Below are positions 49,301 through 59,618 of a stretch of DNA of 64,000 nucleotides, in pieces. This DNA comes from Hirudinaria manillensis (Eukaryota > Annelida > Clitellata > Hirudinida > Hirudinidae). A program made the position numbers and the translations under genes. Under the pieces are notes generated by a model. The model searched no databases and had not been told where the DNA came from. It saw only the letters and a list, made by a program, of their open reading frames with translations. The stretch lies in contig CM067528.1 in the NCBI GenBank assembly GCA_034509925.1, forward strand, positions 7,215,001 to 7,279,000, written 5' to 3'. The first letter of the stretch is position 1, and every line of letters starts with the position of its first letter.

Positions 49301-50671
49301 ACTCCTTCAAAGTAGATTGTTTAACATTGCTTACAAGGTAAACAAAGTATAAAAATTATGCCACAACTAAAATTGAGATTTCTAATAAATTTAATTATTT
49401 ATTTGTGCTATTTTTTAATTTCCCTTCAACAGGGTCTCTAATATTATAATGTATATGTGTTGTATTGCATTATACGTAATATAATTATAATAGGCCAATT
49501 ATAATAACAGAGGAAAGAGAAAGTGAAGACAATTGAAAGAACCAAGCATAAGGGAAACCATTAACATATTAATTATTATTATTAATTAATTAATTACATT
49601 ATTCTAAAAAATACCCTGTTAAAGATCCTGATGATAGAGGAAGGAATGATGTCATTGAATGCAGAAGACATGCAAGGAATGATGCGAATGAGGAAGCAAG
49701 GATTGTTGGAGGAGGTCCTGTCCATCAGTTTTATGGCATTGTCAAGGTCATTTTGATCTTTCAATATGTAGAACACCTGCAATTGGTTATTAACAAATTA
49801 ATCATCAGTGTCAATTATACGAAATTTTTGAATTTATCACAACATCACTAATTTCAATAAAAATCTGGAGAAAAGTTTGAAAAATCTTAAGCAAGCATCA
49901 TGCCAGACCTTCAATGTTTATCATAAAATGAAAAAAGAAAATTAATAAAGAATTGTTTAATAACCAGGCAACTAATGCCTAAAGATTAATACCTTATTTT
50001 CTTTGGAAACTAAGCATTTCATGAACACATTTGCACCAAATTCCTTGGTGACTCTCTTTAGCAAGTCCTCATAAAGCACTGGTCTGGACAACTGCACAGC
50101 CCTTGATGGCACAAGACTTCAATCAATGCCAGAAGTCAGAAATTAAAAATCACAATTAAATACCTGATTTCATCTTCAAATTCAAACTTGACACGAATAG
50201 ATCCCAGCTAAACAAATCAAGCTTTTACATTTAAAGGCTAAAATTTATATATATGTATCATAATACTATAATGCACTGGCCATTGTTCCATCCAGACCAA
50301 TAAGATAAAGTTAGATTTCCATCTATATGTTGGTTATACTTTTAGGATTCAATTGAGAGGAAAAATGCTTTGTCTCCTTTTATGGACAGGGTTAGACTTA
50401 AGTGAGTAGGGTTAGGATTACCCTGATATGTCATGTTCTCGGGCTAAGTTTAGCCATCACGAAAATATAAAATGCAATACATAAACTAAAAGTGTGAAGC
50501 TAATTTGCACAAATGTGAAAAAAAAAATTTATGTAGACGGAAATCTAACTTTAATTCTGGAAGGTACTATAGCAGTAACTTAAAACAAACTTTGCTATTT
50601 CCTTCAACTTTTTCCAGTAGTGCTTTTCCAAGCTCACTGAATATAGTATCCCGAATTTCGAGTGGATCCAT
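46305..50671 (-). CDS. MAP3K2/3-like (MEKK2/3) protein kinase with PB1 domain
   Basis: Twelve exons join in phase to 503 aa: 50671-50591, 50207-50164, 50101-49993, 49776-49615, 48804-48748, 48585-48528, 48354-48196, 48011-47851, 47538-47410, 47117-46988, 46871-46706 and 46560-46305. The PB1 domain (about 28-120) runs from [20 protein letters not shown] to the OPCA motif [14 protein letters not shown]. The kinase (about 228-495) has the glycine loop [20 protein letters not shown] lysine, REEINFL glutamate, [23 protein letters not shown] and [11 protein letters not shown], so all catalytic residues are present. PB1 plus this kinase subtype is the MEKK2/3 signature; these act upstream of MKK5/ERK5, JNK and p38. 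The linker is about 100 residues, shorter than in vertebrate relatives. The exon at 48585-48528 rests on phase and splice sites only. Confidence 0.87.
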
Positions 50672-51463
50672 GTATAAGATCACATGACAACTTGAGAAAT
50701 AACAAAAGGTATGCTATTTCTAGAGGCTAGTACATTGACTTCCATCAGAACATTTAACAAAATTCTAAAAAGACGACGTTTGTCAATAAATAAGTTCCAA
50801 GTTGAACGTTTTAAATCATTTGCTTTCACCACAAAATATATTTACGAACTCCAGCCAAACCATCAAAAATTTGAAAATTCTCATCAACCCATAACAAACT
50901 TTTACGGTTGACACAAACAAAAACTCGAATACCTTGTTGATGGGACCCTCAATTAGAACTTGATTTAGATTCAAATTCATATAATATAAATTTAATAACA
51001 AACCTTTAACATTCAGCTACGTGATTTACATAAATAATTACAATTATAATTAATGATAAATTAATTCTAATATTTACATTGAAATAATGATCCACACTTG
51101 AAAGTGAAAAAAAAATTGACTTCAAATACTGTGGGATAACTAATGAGTTAAAGAAAGAAGCTTTGAAGGCATATATTGTAAAACAGGCGACGTAAAATTT
51201 GACCTGGAGATCGAAACTTCGCTGAACTAATTAATGATTGAAAGTTCAAGGAAAATATCGATCCTCAAATATTTTTTAGATGTGACTGTACAGAAGCTGT
51301 TACAATTTCGAGATAACAGGCTGTAGAGCTGCAACCGTAAGAGCAACAAATTATTGCTCAAGATCACATGGTTAATATTAAATATGCTCTCCTATTGTCA
51401 CAATTTTTGAATATTTATAGTTCTGTTTCAAATTTATGTTTATCAAGTTCACTTTTGACTTAC
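50672..51463. other. Upstream of the MAP3K gene, no coding exon supported
   Basis: AT-rich; frames are short. Probably contains a first intron or the promoter of the kinase gene. Confidence 0.45.
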
Positions 51464-51540
51464 CTAAACTTTCATACTCCTCATTTGCTTTTCCATTTCG
51501 TCCAGTGTCATTGTCGTCGTCTTAAGAAAGACGTTAAGAG
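51464..51540 (-). other. Possible untranslated first exon of the MAP3K gene
   Basis: On the minus strand a GC-richer segment ends at a strong donor (TTTAG/GTAAGTC, boundary at 51464). It holds no frame that continues into the kinase start, so a 5' UTR exon is the simplest reading. The extent of its 5' end is arbitrary. Confidence 0.25.
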
Positions 51541-51564
51541 GGACTTATTTGTTTCGGACATTTT

Positions 51565-52300
51565 TTGTCTGAAAAAGGTTTAATGAATAAACATTTTTGT
51601 TTTTACACTGGAGGTGCTTGTGAGCAGATTCCCTTTAGGCTGGAATCTAAACAATTGACTGACATTTCGGATGAGAAGGGTTATTGGAGTTTTGTTGAAA
51701 TCTATTTGTCGAATGTTGAAGGTCGACTTTCAGATTTTCTGCCCTCCTTAGAGACATTGGGAACTGCACTCGGATATGAGCAACGCGTGGCAGATCTAAC
51801 CCGATGATTAGTTTTTTTTCATTGCAGGTCACTGGTGGAGCGCACGAGTGTCATCAACTAGAGGACTTCAAGGAGAGAAGATGAAACCGTGAGTTGCACA
51901 TTCGGACATGGAAGAGAGACAAAGGGATTCAAGAGGAATTGATTTCAGAGAAGACTGGCAATATAAGGGAAAGAAGATTGAAATCCAGGAGCAGATGAGA
52001 TTTCTACTTAAGCTGCTATAGAGAGTATCGTCATCAATTTCTTTTGAAGGGGTCTCTTGACAAGAACCGACAACTATCATTAACAGTACATTATTTAAAT
52101 ATTTATATTGTAATTTGTTAATTTTATTATTTCTTTCGGACACTTTTTTGTTTGTTTGGTAGCGCGTTTAGGACTTGATTATGCAGAGGTGAGGAGTCTC
52201 TTGAGACATATATAATATCGAGGACTTTTCCGTTGGAATGTCTTGCTAACTTGAGTCGAGTTTGAATTTTTGTGTCGAATAAAGCTTTTCTTCAATCCTG
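51565..52300 (+). pseudogene. Degraded coding or retroelement remnants, not identified
   Basis: GC-richer than the flanks. An open plus frame at about 51600-51807 reads coding-like sequence (GYWSFVEIYLSNVEGRLSDF to GYEQRVADLTR). A 37-codon ATG frame at 51909-52022 (MEERQRDSRGIDFREDW...) follows, and an LTR-like stretch with a TATATAA box near 52210 and AATAAA near 52279 comes last. Two similar segments, TTTCGGACATTTTTTGT (51552) and TTTCGGACACTTTTTTG (52134), suggest duplicated ends. No conserved domain was recognised. Confidence 0.25.
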
Positions 52301-52477
52301 TGCCAATTTTTCATCAAAAGATTGACAAAACAAATAAACATTTAACCAAAAACTGAATGAAATTGTAAAATCAACAGCATCGTGACACAAAGTGACGCTT
52401 AATTTGCAACTTAAGTTGAAAAGCGGCGCTTGCCATAGGACAAGCACCGGGTCGAAATATCGTCTTAAATGAGTCAC

Positions 52478-52582
52478 TCATTTTAAAGATTTGATGGGAC
52501 TCCACAGACTCCACAACGACGAATTTTTAGGTCCTGAGGGATCTTTGTCAAGGAGGCTATTGAACTCCCCGTAGCTTTCCAT
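52478..52582 (-). pseudogene. Short ATG ORF of 34 aa, origin unknown
   Basis: The frame begins MESYGEFNSLLDKDPSGPK and ends WSPIKSLK with TGA. Composition is coding-like compared with its surroundings, but there is no upstream promoter or partner exon. Probably a remnant in the same degraded region. Confidence 0.2.
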
Positions 52583-53551
52583 TTTTTTCGAAATCACCAC
52601 AATAGGAAAAAAGTGAATGCCTGGCTTCATTTGATGCCGAAAATCAGATTATTATTTCTCAAGTCTGTGACTAGTTTGACCACTTTACATGTCGACGGTT
52701 TATCAAATTTGGATCCTCGACTGATCATTTCAAGAATCCAATGCGATTATCCTGATTCTTCATTATGATTATCCTTGTATTAACTTGTATTAATCACTTT
52801 TTCTGTCTTATTTAGCAGTATGGAAGTCACCAAGGAAAGACTTTTGTACGCCATCCGTGAATGCAATAATTCATTTGAATTTGAATTAGCATGATTTGAA
52901 ATATTTTGCATGGTCTCCACATAATTTCACTAAAATAAGCATGAAATTAAATTTGAAAGTAAATGAAGATCACGAATTATAAAATCATTTGCTATTATAA
53001 ATCACTATTTTCATGAGAATCATGAATAAAATTCGAAAAAAAAACCCCATAAATATTGAGAACGTAGTTAACAAAATAAATTAACAAATAATATAAATTT
53101 TATGCAAAATCATCTTTCGAAGAGTGTAAATGTTATGCAAAGTATTCAATCGAAGGTGACTGCTCTTGAACCACCATCCCTGTCACCAACTTCGGTGTCA
53201 ATAAATGTTCTACAACTTAGAACAATTTCCTGGTCAAACATCAAATCCAGATGCATCAGCGGATGAATATCTGCATATTATGCCATGTTTATTATGCATA
53301 TTATGCCATGTACAATTAAGACACTTAACCCTTAAATCCCCGGACACCAGATGGCACCTTTTCCATTGTATTTGACGTCTGGAGTGCATTAGCCTGCCTA
53401 GGAGAAGTGGTCGTCATATTTTTAAGCGGACCACATTTTTTTGCATAACTTTCGTAAATATTAATTTTCTATTATGAAATTTGGCTATGCACTTTTAAAT
53501 ATGCATTTAAAATAAATGCTAGCATGAGATCTTATTATAAACTTAGAAACG
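52583..53551. other. Gene-poor sequence with faint coding-like scraps
   Basis: After a good acceptor at 52817-52819 (TATTTAGCAG) a short plus frame reads MEVTKERLLYAIREC then stops. Near 53160-53290 two plus frames hold VTALEPPSLSPTS and PGQTSNPDASADEYLHI, joined only by a frameshift. These may be transposon debris. Confidence 0.3.
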
Positions 53552-53655
53552 AATGTTGGATCCCTGACATTAATTAATTAATTAATTAATTAAATAAATA
53601 AATAATTAATTAATTAATTAATTAAATAATTAATTAATGTCAGGGATCCAACATT
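53552..53655. repeat. 104-bp near-perfect palindrome
   Basis: AATGTTGGATCCCTGACATT followed by TTAA/AATT repeats, and the exact reverse complement at the right end. Arms of about 28 bp pair perfectly and the AT-rich centre extends the pairing. A long hairpin or cruciform could form. It could be a terminal-inverted-repeat mini-element or simply an unstable palindrome. Confidence 0.85.
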
Positions 53656-56600
53656 ATTATGGCGGTTTAAAGATGAAAGACGAGATCAAAGCGAGACTTA
53701 ACAGTTCCAAGATGGAGACAATGCATGCCCTGCTTTGAAGCGAGACAATGTCTCAAGTCCTGAACCACAGCCCTGAACGCCATCGTCGTCGTCTTCAACA
53801 TCGTCACGCCAAATAAGACATCATTATCAACAACTTTGGCGGCATCCATCGATGGAGGTGCAGGTGGTTGTGGAAACGAAAAACTTGGCGCTTGCTGAAC
53901 GTCGCCTTGGTGACCAAATTTAACAATTTAAAAATAATAATTTGATCTTAAATTTAAAGTTAAATTCGCTGAAATTACCGGCGATTTTGACTTTAGTAAA
54001 ATTTTGGAAGAAATGTATTTAAGGTCATTTATTGACATTAATTGATAATAATATAAATTAAATTGAATTCAATTGAATTAACAAAGGTAATTCTAAAATA
54101 AATGGAAAGATATTTCGGATTAAGGATTGGTTTCGTTGTGATGATTTCGCTTGTCGAGAAAAGTGAGTTACATTTCTTGAAAAAATATTTCTTAAGTTGA
54201 TATTTTGTAAAGAAATCTTTGAACGAAACTGGCACCCAATCCAAGTGGTTTCTATTTTAAACTCACTGATGTTATCATTCTGTTATCATTTTGTTAACGT
54301 TCTGTTATCACTCTGTCATTATTCTTGCATTCAAGTCACATCCCACATTTATTTTCCATCTCGTTATTGGATTAAAATTTACATTTGTCGTGCATTACTT
54401 GATATTAATTTTAAAAACACTCTCTATGAATAAAGATTAAACATTAATGATTAAGGGTTAAAAATTAAACTTATTATTTCTTTTTTAATTGCACGAATTA
54501 CGTTAAAACTTCTCTTTTTAACATATTCACTTTTTGTGTGTCCTGCTAAAGTTAAAAAACACTCTCAAAAGCACAACTCAAAGCTATGAGATTAAAAGAA
54601 CGATCATTCTGCTTTCAACATAACACGGAAATAACTTTGAATTATTTCAATCGAGTAAAATTATTTATTTAATTCCCTTGTGCTGCATAATATGGAGTAT
54701 AGTATATTATGAACATATTTCATTAACTATGCAAATTATAAAAATCCATCATTATTTTCTCAAGTATTTCAATTAAACGACAATATTAGGAATGACTGAT
54801 GCAAGCAATGACTTTGTATTATGAAGCCTTTAAAAAACTCATTTGTATAAATTTATATACGAATATACAAAGCATTTATTTCACACTTAGTATTTTTTTA
54901 ATTTTATTTTTATTTTTCAAAAGTTTCATCACTCACTCGCGAATTCGCAAGATCATAGAATCGCCTTTGCCAAATCCACCGTTAAACCTCCATTCTTTGC
55001 TTTGGACCAACAATGTAATCTAATACATCTGTAACAATCTAATAATGCATTTCAATTGACAGGACCGATCAGCCAAATTAACTCACATTCAAATCCCTGC
55101 TAAAACAGATAATCATCTGCAAACAAATTATTCATAATTTATTTCTTATTCATTTAACATTTATTTCGCTTAACTAATTAAATTCATGAATCACGTATTG
55201 CCTCCGTCAGCAGGAAGTTTTCCCTGGGCCGTTTCTTCTTATTCCTGTTTATTATTTCGATTAATAATAATAATAATAATAATTTATTAATATTCCTTGC
55301 GACTGATCTAAATATGTTTGAATATATTCTTGAATAATTATCATAAATCGTGGTTTATGTTTTTTTTTTATCTTGAGTAAAGTTTCTGCTATTGAAACAA
55401 AAAGAATGGATTCCAATAAAACTTTCGCTTTACGAGAGAAATCCCCACAATTAAGTTTAAATTAAATTTATTTATAATTTTGTAAATGCTTTAAAAATAA
55501 ACGTTTAGCGAACAAAAATAATCAAATTTATAATCTTTGTTTATCACTTTCATTTTTGTGTTGATCGGCCAAGGACTCTTTTCACATAAGAAAAGTTACG
55601 AATTAACAAATTTAGCAAAATTTTTAAAATGAAAAATGAAAAGTGAATTTCAGTCATCAAAAGTTTATAAATTAAATTTGAACGTGAACACCGCACGAGC
55701 GACCCTTCTATCGTCTTCATCGTTGCAGTCCTGGACGATTATCCTCACCAACATCGTCATCATAACTGCCGAAGATCTTGTAACGTACTGCAGTACTTGA
55801 AAGTACAATATCCATAAAGCCGGTCTTGCTTTTATGACCTGCCTGATGACTTCTAACCCGACCTAATTTATAAGGCCTTGACCTTTCTAGAGAGTATCAA
55901 CCTCGTCATAAAATAGACAAAGTGCTTTCGAAGTATTAAGGCGCAGTTCAGTTGAACTTCAAGAAATTTGACTTGATTTACTTATCCATTATTTATTCAT
56001 TATATATTATTTATTTATTTATTCATCATTTATTATTTATTCTTTCATTATCCAGTATTTATTTATTTATTGTTTATTAAATGTTTTATTTTCTATCTTA
56101 ATATCCTTTATTCACTCAAGGAACTACTATTAGAAATGAGGCTTAATAAGGTTCTTTTTTAAAGTTAGCAACACATTTTAAAGTTATTCATAATAATCCA
56201 ATCCAACGTTTTTTTTTTAAGGTTTTTGTTTTGTTCCTAACAAGTTATTTTGTATTCAAATAAACGAAAATGATTTTTGATTATTTTCTGTTTTAAGATA
56301 ATTAGCTGACGATCGAAACAATATCGCAAAAAAAAAACTGCTTTTTAAAAATTATATTTACCATTATAATTACAAAAATTATTATCATTGAAAAGCGTCA
56401 AAAACGTCAGTGATGTTGTATGATATTAATTAATATTAATTACAATTTTTTTTTTAATATGCACCAACATCTGCAAATAAATTGGATCGTCATCATTGTT
56501 TCTTGGTTAGTTAGGTAATAATTTATGAATTGGTTTGTTGTTCAGGTTGTTAGCAAATTAATAACGGTCAGCATTTGGTCCACCCCCTGGTATCGTGATA

Positions 56601-57205
56601 GATCCATAAGTTAACAGATGCACACATCAGCAGATGCTCAGCATGTACATTAGGCATATGAGGAGCCTGAAACTCTTTATCAGATTGTTATGAGATGTTT
56701 TTTCAATCCAGTTCTGTCGTGGCAATCAATTTTTAGGTTATCTCGCGCCAAAACATCAAACGTCATCCTCGTCGTCGTCGTCTTCCTCATCCTATCCATC
56801 TTCGGGGCATGACGTCATCAGGGATGGTTTGCTCGCCATCATGTTTTATTTTCATTTATTATTTTTTATCAAATATTTCTCAAAAATACATTTAATTATC
56901 AACGAATTAGGAATTTAAAAAACAAAAAATTACAAGTCAAATATGAATCTTCTTTTCAATTATTTTTTATTAAATCATACAAAAAAGAAGATATTCACTA
57001 AAAATCGTGATTATTGTTATTCACTAGACCGCTTTTGGACGATAACTCAGAACATAAATATCACATAAATTAATAAATTATGCAAACGAATCCAGTAGAG
57101 TTTCATCCAACATTCGTTCGACAAGGAACTCATGAATATTCATCAACTTTAAACACTGGCAAGGCGATGGTAAATTTCCATCAAACAACATCAGCTTAAT
57201 TTCTT
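53656..57205. other. Gene-poor AT-rich interval
   Basis: No exon supported. A slightly GC-rich piece at 53670-53900 and short ATT or TTTA microsatellites (55266-55290, 55990-56070) are the only structures seen. Confidence 0.5.
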
Positions 57206-57859
57206 GTAACCATGGTTACCACGGTTACCATGGTTACTAAGGCTGCATGATTACAGAGTCGTTAGTTATTGGAGTGGAATTATAGTTCTGAAAAGGTTAT
57301 TTTAAATGTTTTAATGATAATGATTTTTAATAATATTTCATATTATATTTATATAATATTATATATATTTATAGTTTAATAATAATTTTAATCTAATAAT
57401 GAGTTTAAGCTGATTTATTAGTTGACTCTAATGAAATTATTTACCTTAAAAAAGTGAAATATTGCAACCAGGTTTATTCATTCATTAAAGTATTTGATGT
57501 CATTCGTAATTCAAACTGAAATTCTTTCAATTTCTTTTTTAGTTTAGCTTCAGGAAGTCTTACAAGACTTAGGGTTAGGTTATAATGAGAAGAATTTTTA
57601 GGATTTATGTGGTTATTTAAAATTTAAGCCATATAGGTTTTAAATAAATTTTAAATAATTTATTATTTAATGAATTAATTACAAAAATAAAGGTTAATTA
57701 ATTAATTAAAACATTATTAAAAATATAAATAAATATTTCTTCTTTTTTTTTGTAATTTCAGACGCTTATTAGTTCAATGTCAACCGTTACATGATCATTC
57801 ATCATCGCTTTGCCATGGCAATGTAATCGTAATTCAATCGATTTCGTTGCCATGGCGAC
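57206..57859. promoter_or_regulatory. Cluster of four RFX X-box-like palindromes
   Basis: GTAACCATGGTTAC (57206-57219), GTTACCATGGTTAC (57224-57237), TTTGCCATGGCAAT (57809-57822) and GTTGCCATGGCGAC (57846-57859) all resemble the RFX consensus GTTGCCATGGCAAC. Four such 14-bp near-palindromes in 650 bp of AT-rich DNA are unlikely by chance. No adjacent coding exon was found, so a distal enhancer is possible. Confidence 0.4.
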
Positions 57860-58702
57860 CGGTGATTGTGTTTTCACGAGCCACGTTTGCACACAACTGT
57901 TTCTACAACTGTTTCCAGCAACAACACTGTTGCCATTGGGACGTGGATGTTGTTGTTGTTGTTGATACCTTATAACCTAATGTTTTCCATGATAAATTAT
58001 CAACTGCTGGTCTCGAATTGAGTGAACGATGGAATGAAATTGCAATGAAATTGCGATGAAATAATTATGAAAATAATTTATTATTGTGGTGAAATAATTA
58101 TTCATTGCTATTAATAATCGATCAAAGGTTAAAAGGTTAGAAGTGCAGACAATTTAACAAAGCTATTTAATAATTGATAATATTTATTTATTTATTTTTT
58201 GGAGCTAATAAAGAGAACGCTATTGTTTTTGTTTTTAAACAATTAATTTCTTATTCAAATTATGTTTATAAATATTTACAATGTATTTACCTGCACATAA
58301 TTGCTCAATGGCATCTTCGGAACGTAATTTCCGTGAATGATTTTCTTCGGTTTCACATCGTTAATGTACTCTAAGTTAATGTACTCCAATTTAATCCATT
58401 TATAAGCGAGATTATTTTATCTTTTTTACACGAAATTCTACACGATGATAAGGTAACCACAACTCGTCGCACAACAAATGTGGACCATCAAACTTTTTTT
58501 TTAAATTTTTATTATCACTTATTTATTTTATTTACTTATTAAAAGCTCACTTTGACAGACTCGGCGAAACTCTGTCACAATTATCTAAACACTTTCAATT
58601 TCACAAATAAAACTTTATTTTGTTTTTTAAATTGTTAAAAAAACATTTGTGTATAAATCTTAAAACAACATGAAATAACACAACAATGTTGGATAACGTT
58701 TT
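57860..58702. other. Intergenic, AT-rich
   Basis: A GTT run near 57947-57963 and AT-rich sequence; no exon. Confidence 0.5.
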
Positions 58703-58880
58703 TCAGGTCAGGGCGATGCCGAATATAGGTTGATAAATGACCTCATGAAAGGTTATGACCCTCGGGTTCGACCTTCGACGAATCATTCGCAGCCACTCAA
58801 CGTCACCTTCGGATTGGCACTTTCTCAAATTATTGACGTCGTGAGTTGATTTCTGCCATTTGCACCTGCGTTTACAGTTG
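58703..58880 (-). CDS. Hypothetical terminal exon of an unidentified gene
   Basis: On the minus strand, after a good acceptor (TTGCACTTCAG), a 58-codon frame reads NCKRRCKWQKSTHDVNN to VIYQPIFGIALT and stops. It is much more GC-rich than its surroundings. Upstream partner exons (higher coordinates) were not identified before the retrotransposon at 59577. It may be the last exon of a gene interrupted or hidden there, or a fossil exon. Confidence 0.3.
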
Positions 58881-59576
58881 CTGAAGTGCAAATTTAAGTC
58901 AATATTTACTTTTTGGCAAATAATTTGGTTTTATTTGTTAAAGTAATAAATTAAAGTTTTTGGATAACTATATTAAAATATATTATTATGATGATTTCAA
59001 GTAAAATATTATATAAAGAACCAGATTAATAAGATTAATAATAAATAAATTTAAAAGTGATTTTTGTCTGATTTAATTATATTAAAATAAAATCTGATAA
59101 AATAGGCAATTGCAGGAGAAATTCCAGAAGATTTAACACGCTTAGTTTGGTTTCGATCCAGCTCAGAACCTCTTTGGACAGATGGATGGGAGAATGAATG
59201 GATAAAGGAAAGACGGATGGATTAGCGGATAACAGGATGGATGGATGGATGGAGGCGTATTCCATTGAAATATCAATTCCAACCTTCGAAACCTATATCG
59301 TGTTGAATCCCAAGACGATGAGGATTCTGCTGATAAGTGGAAGGAAATATCTCAGCGGACAGCTGGGATATTTGAGATCTCACAAGGAGATAGGAGTCTA
59401 ACCTCTGGAGAAGCCGTGTATGTTATTGGATAACTGAAGGGTTTTTCGTTTAGGATTTTTTGATCCAATGGTTTTAGATGGAATTACGACGTATTTCAGA
59501 TCCGTAATTAAAATAATTCTTGCAATTATCTAAAGCAGATTTCCAGCAAATATTCTAATCGTTAAATTGGGTTACG
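58881..59576. other. Flank of the LINE insertion; ambiguous coding-like frame
   Basis: Contains an imperfect GGAT tract (59181-59252). The plus frame at about 59261-59430 (NLRNLYRVESQDDEDSADKW to GEAVYVIG) looks hydrophilic and coding-like but has no start, domain or splice support. Confidence 0.3.
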
Positions 59577-59618
59577 TATGATATTATTATTAATATTACT
59601 ATTATTATTATTATTATT
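59577..59618. repeat. Left 42-bp target-site duplication of the LINE
   Basis: Identical over 42 bases to 63552-63593: TATG followed by ATT-type repeats with the same internal AATATTACT interruption. The shared interruption shows this is a true duplication and not merely two ATT runs. Confidence 0.85.

Noticed and set aside
55080-55110. tRNA T-loop-like TTCAAATCC
   Set aside because: No matching acceptor stem, D-loop or anticodon arm could be drawn around it.
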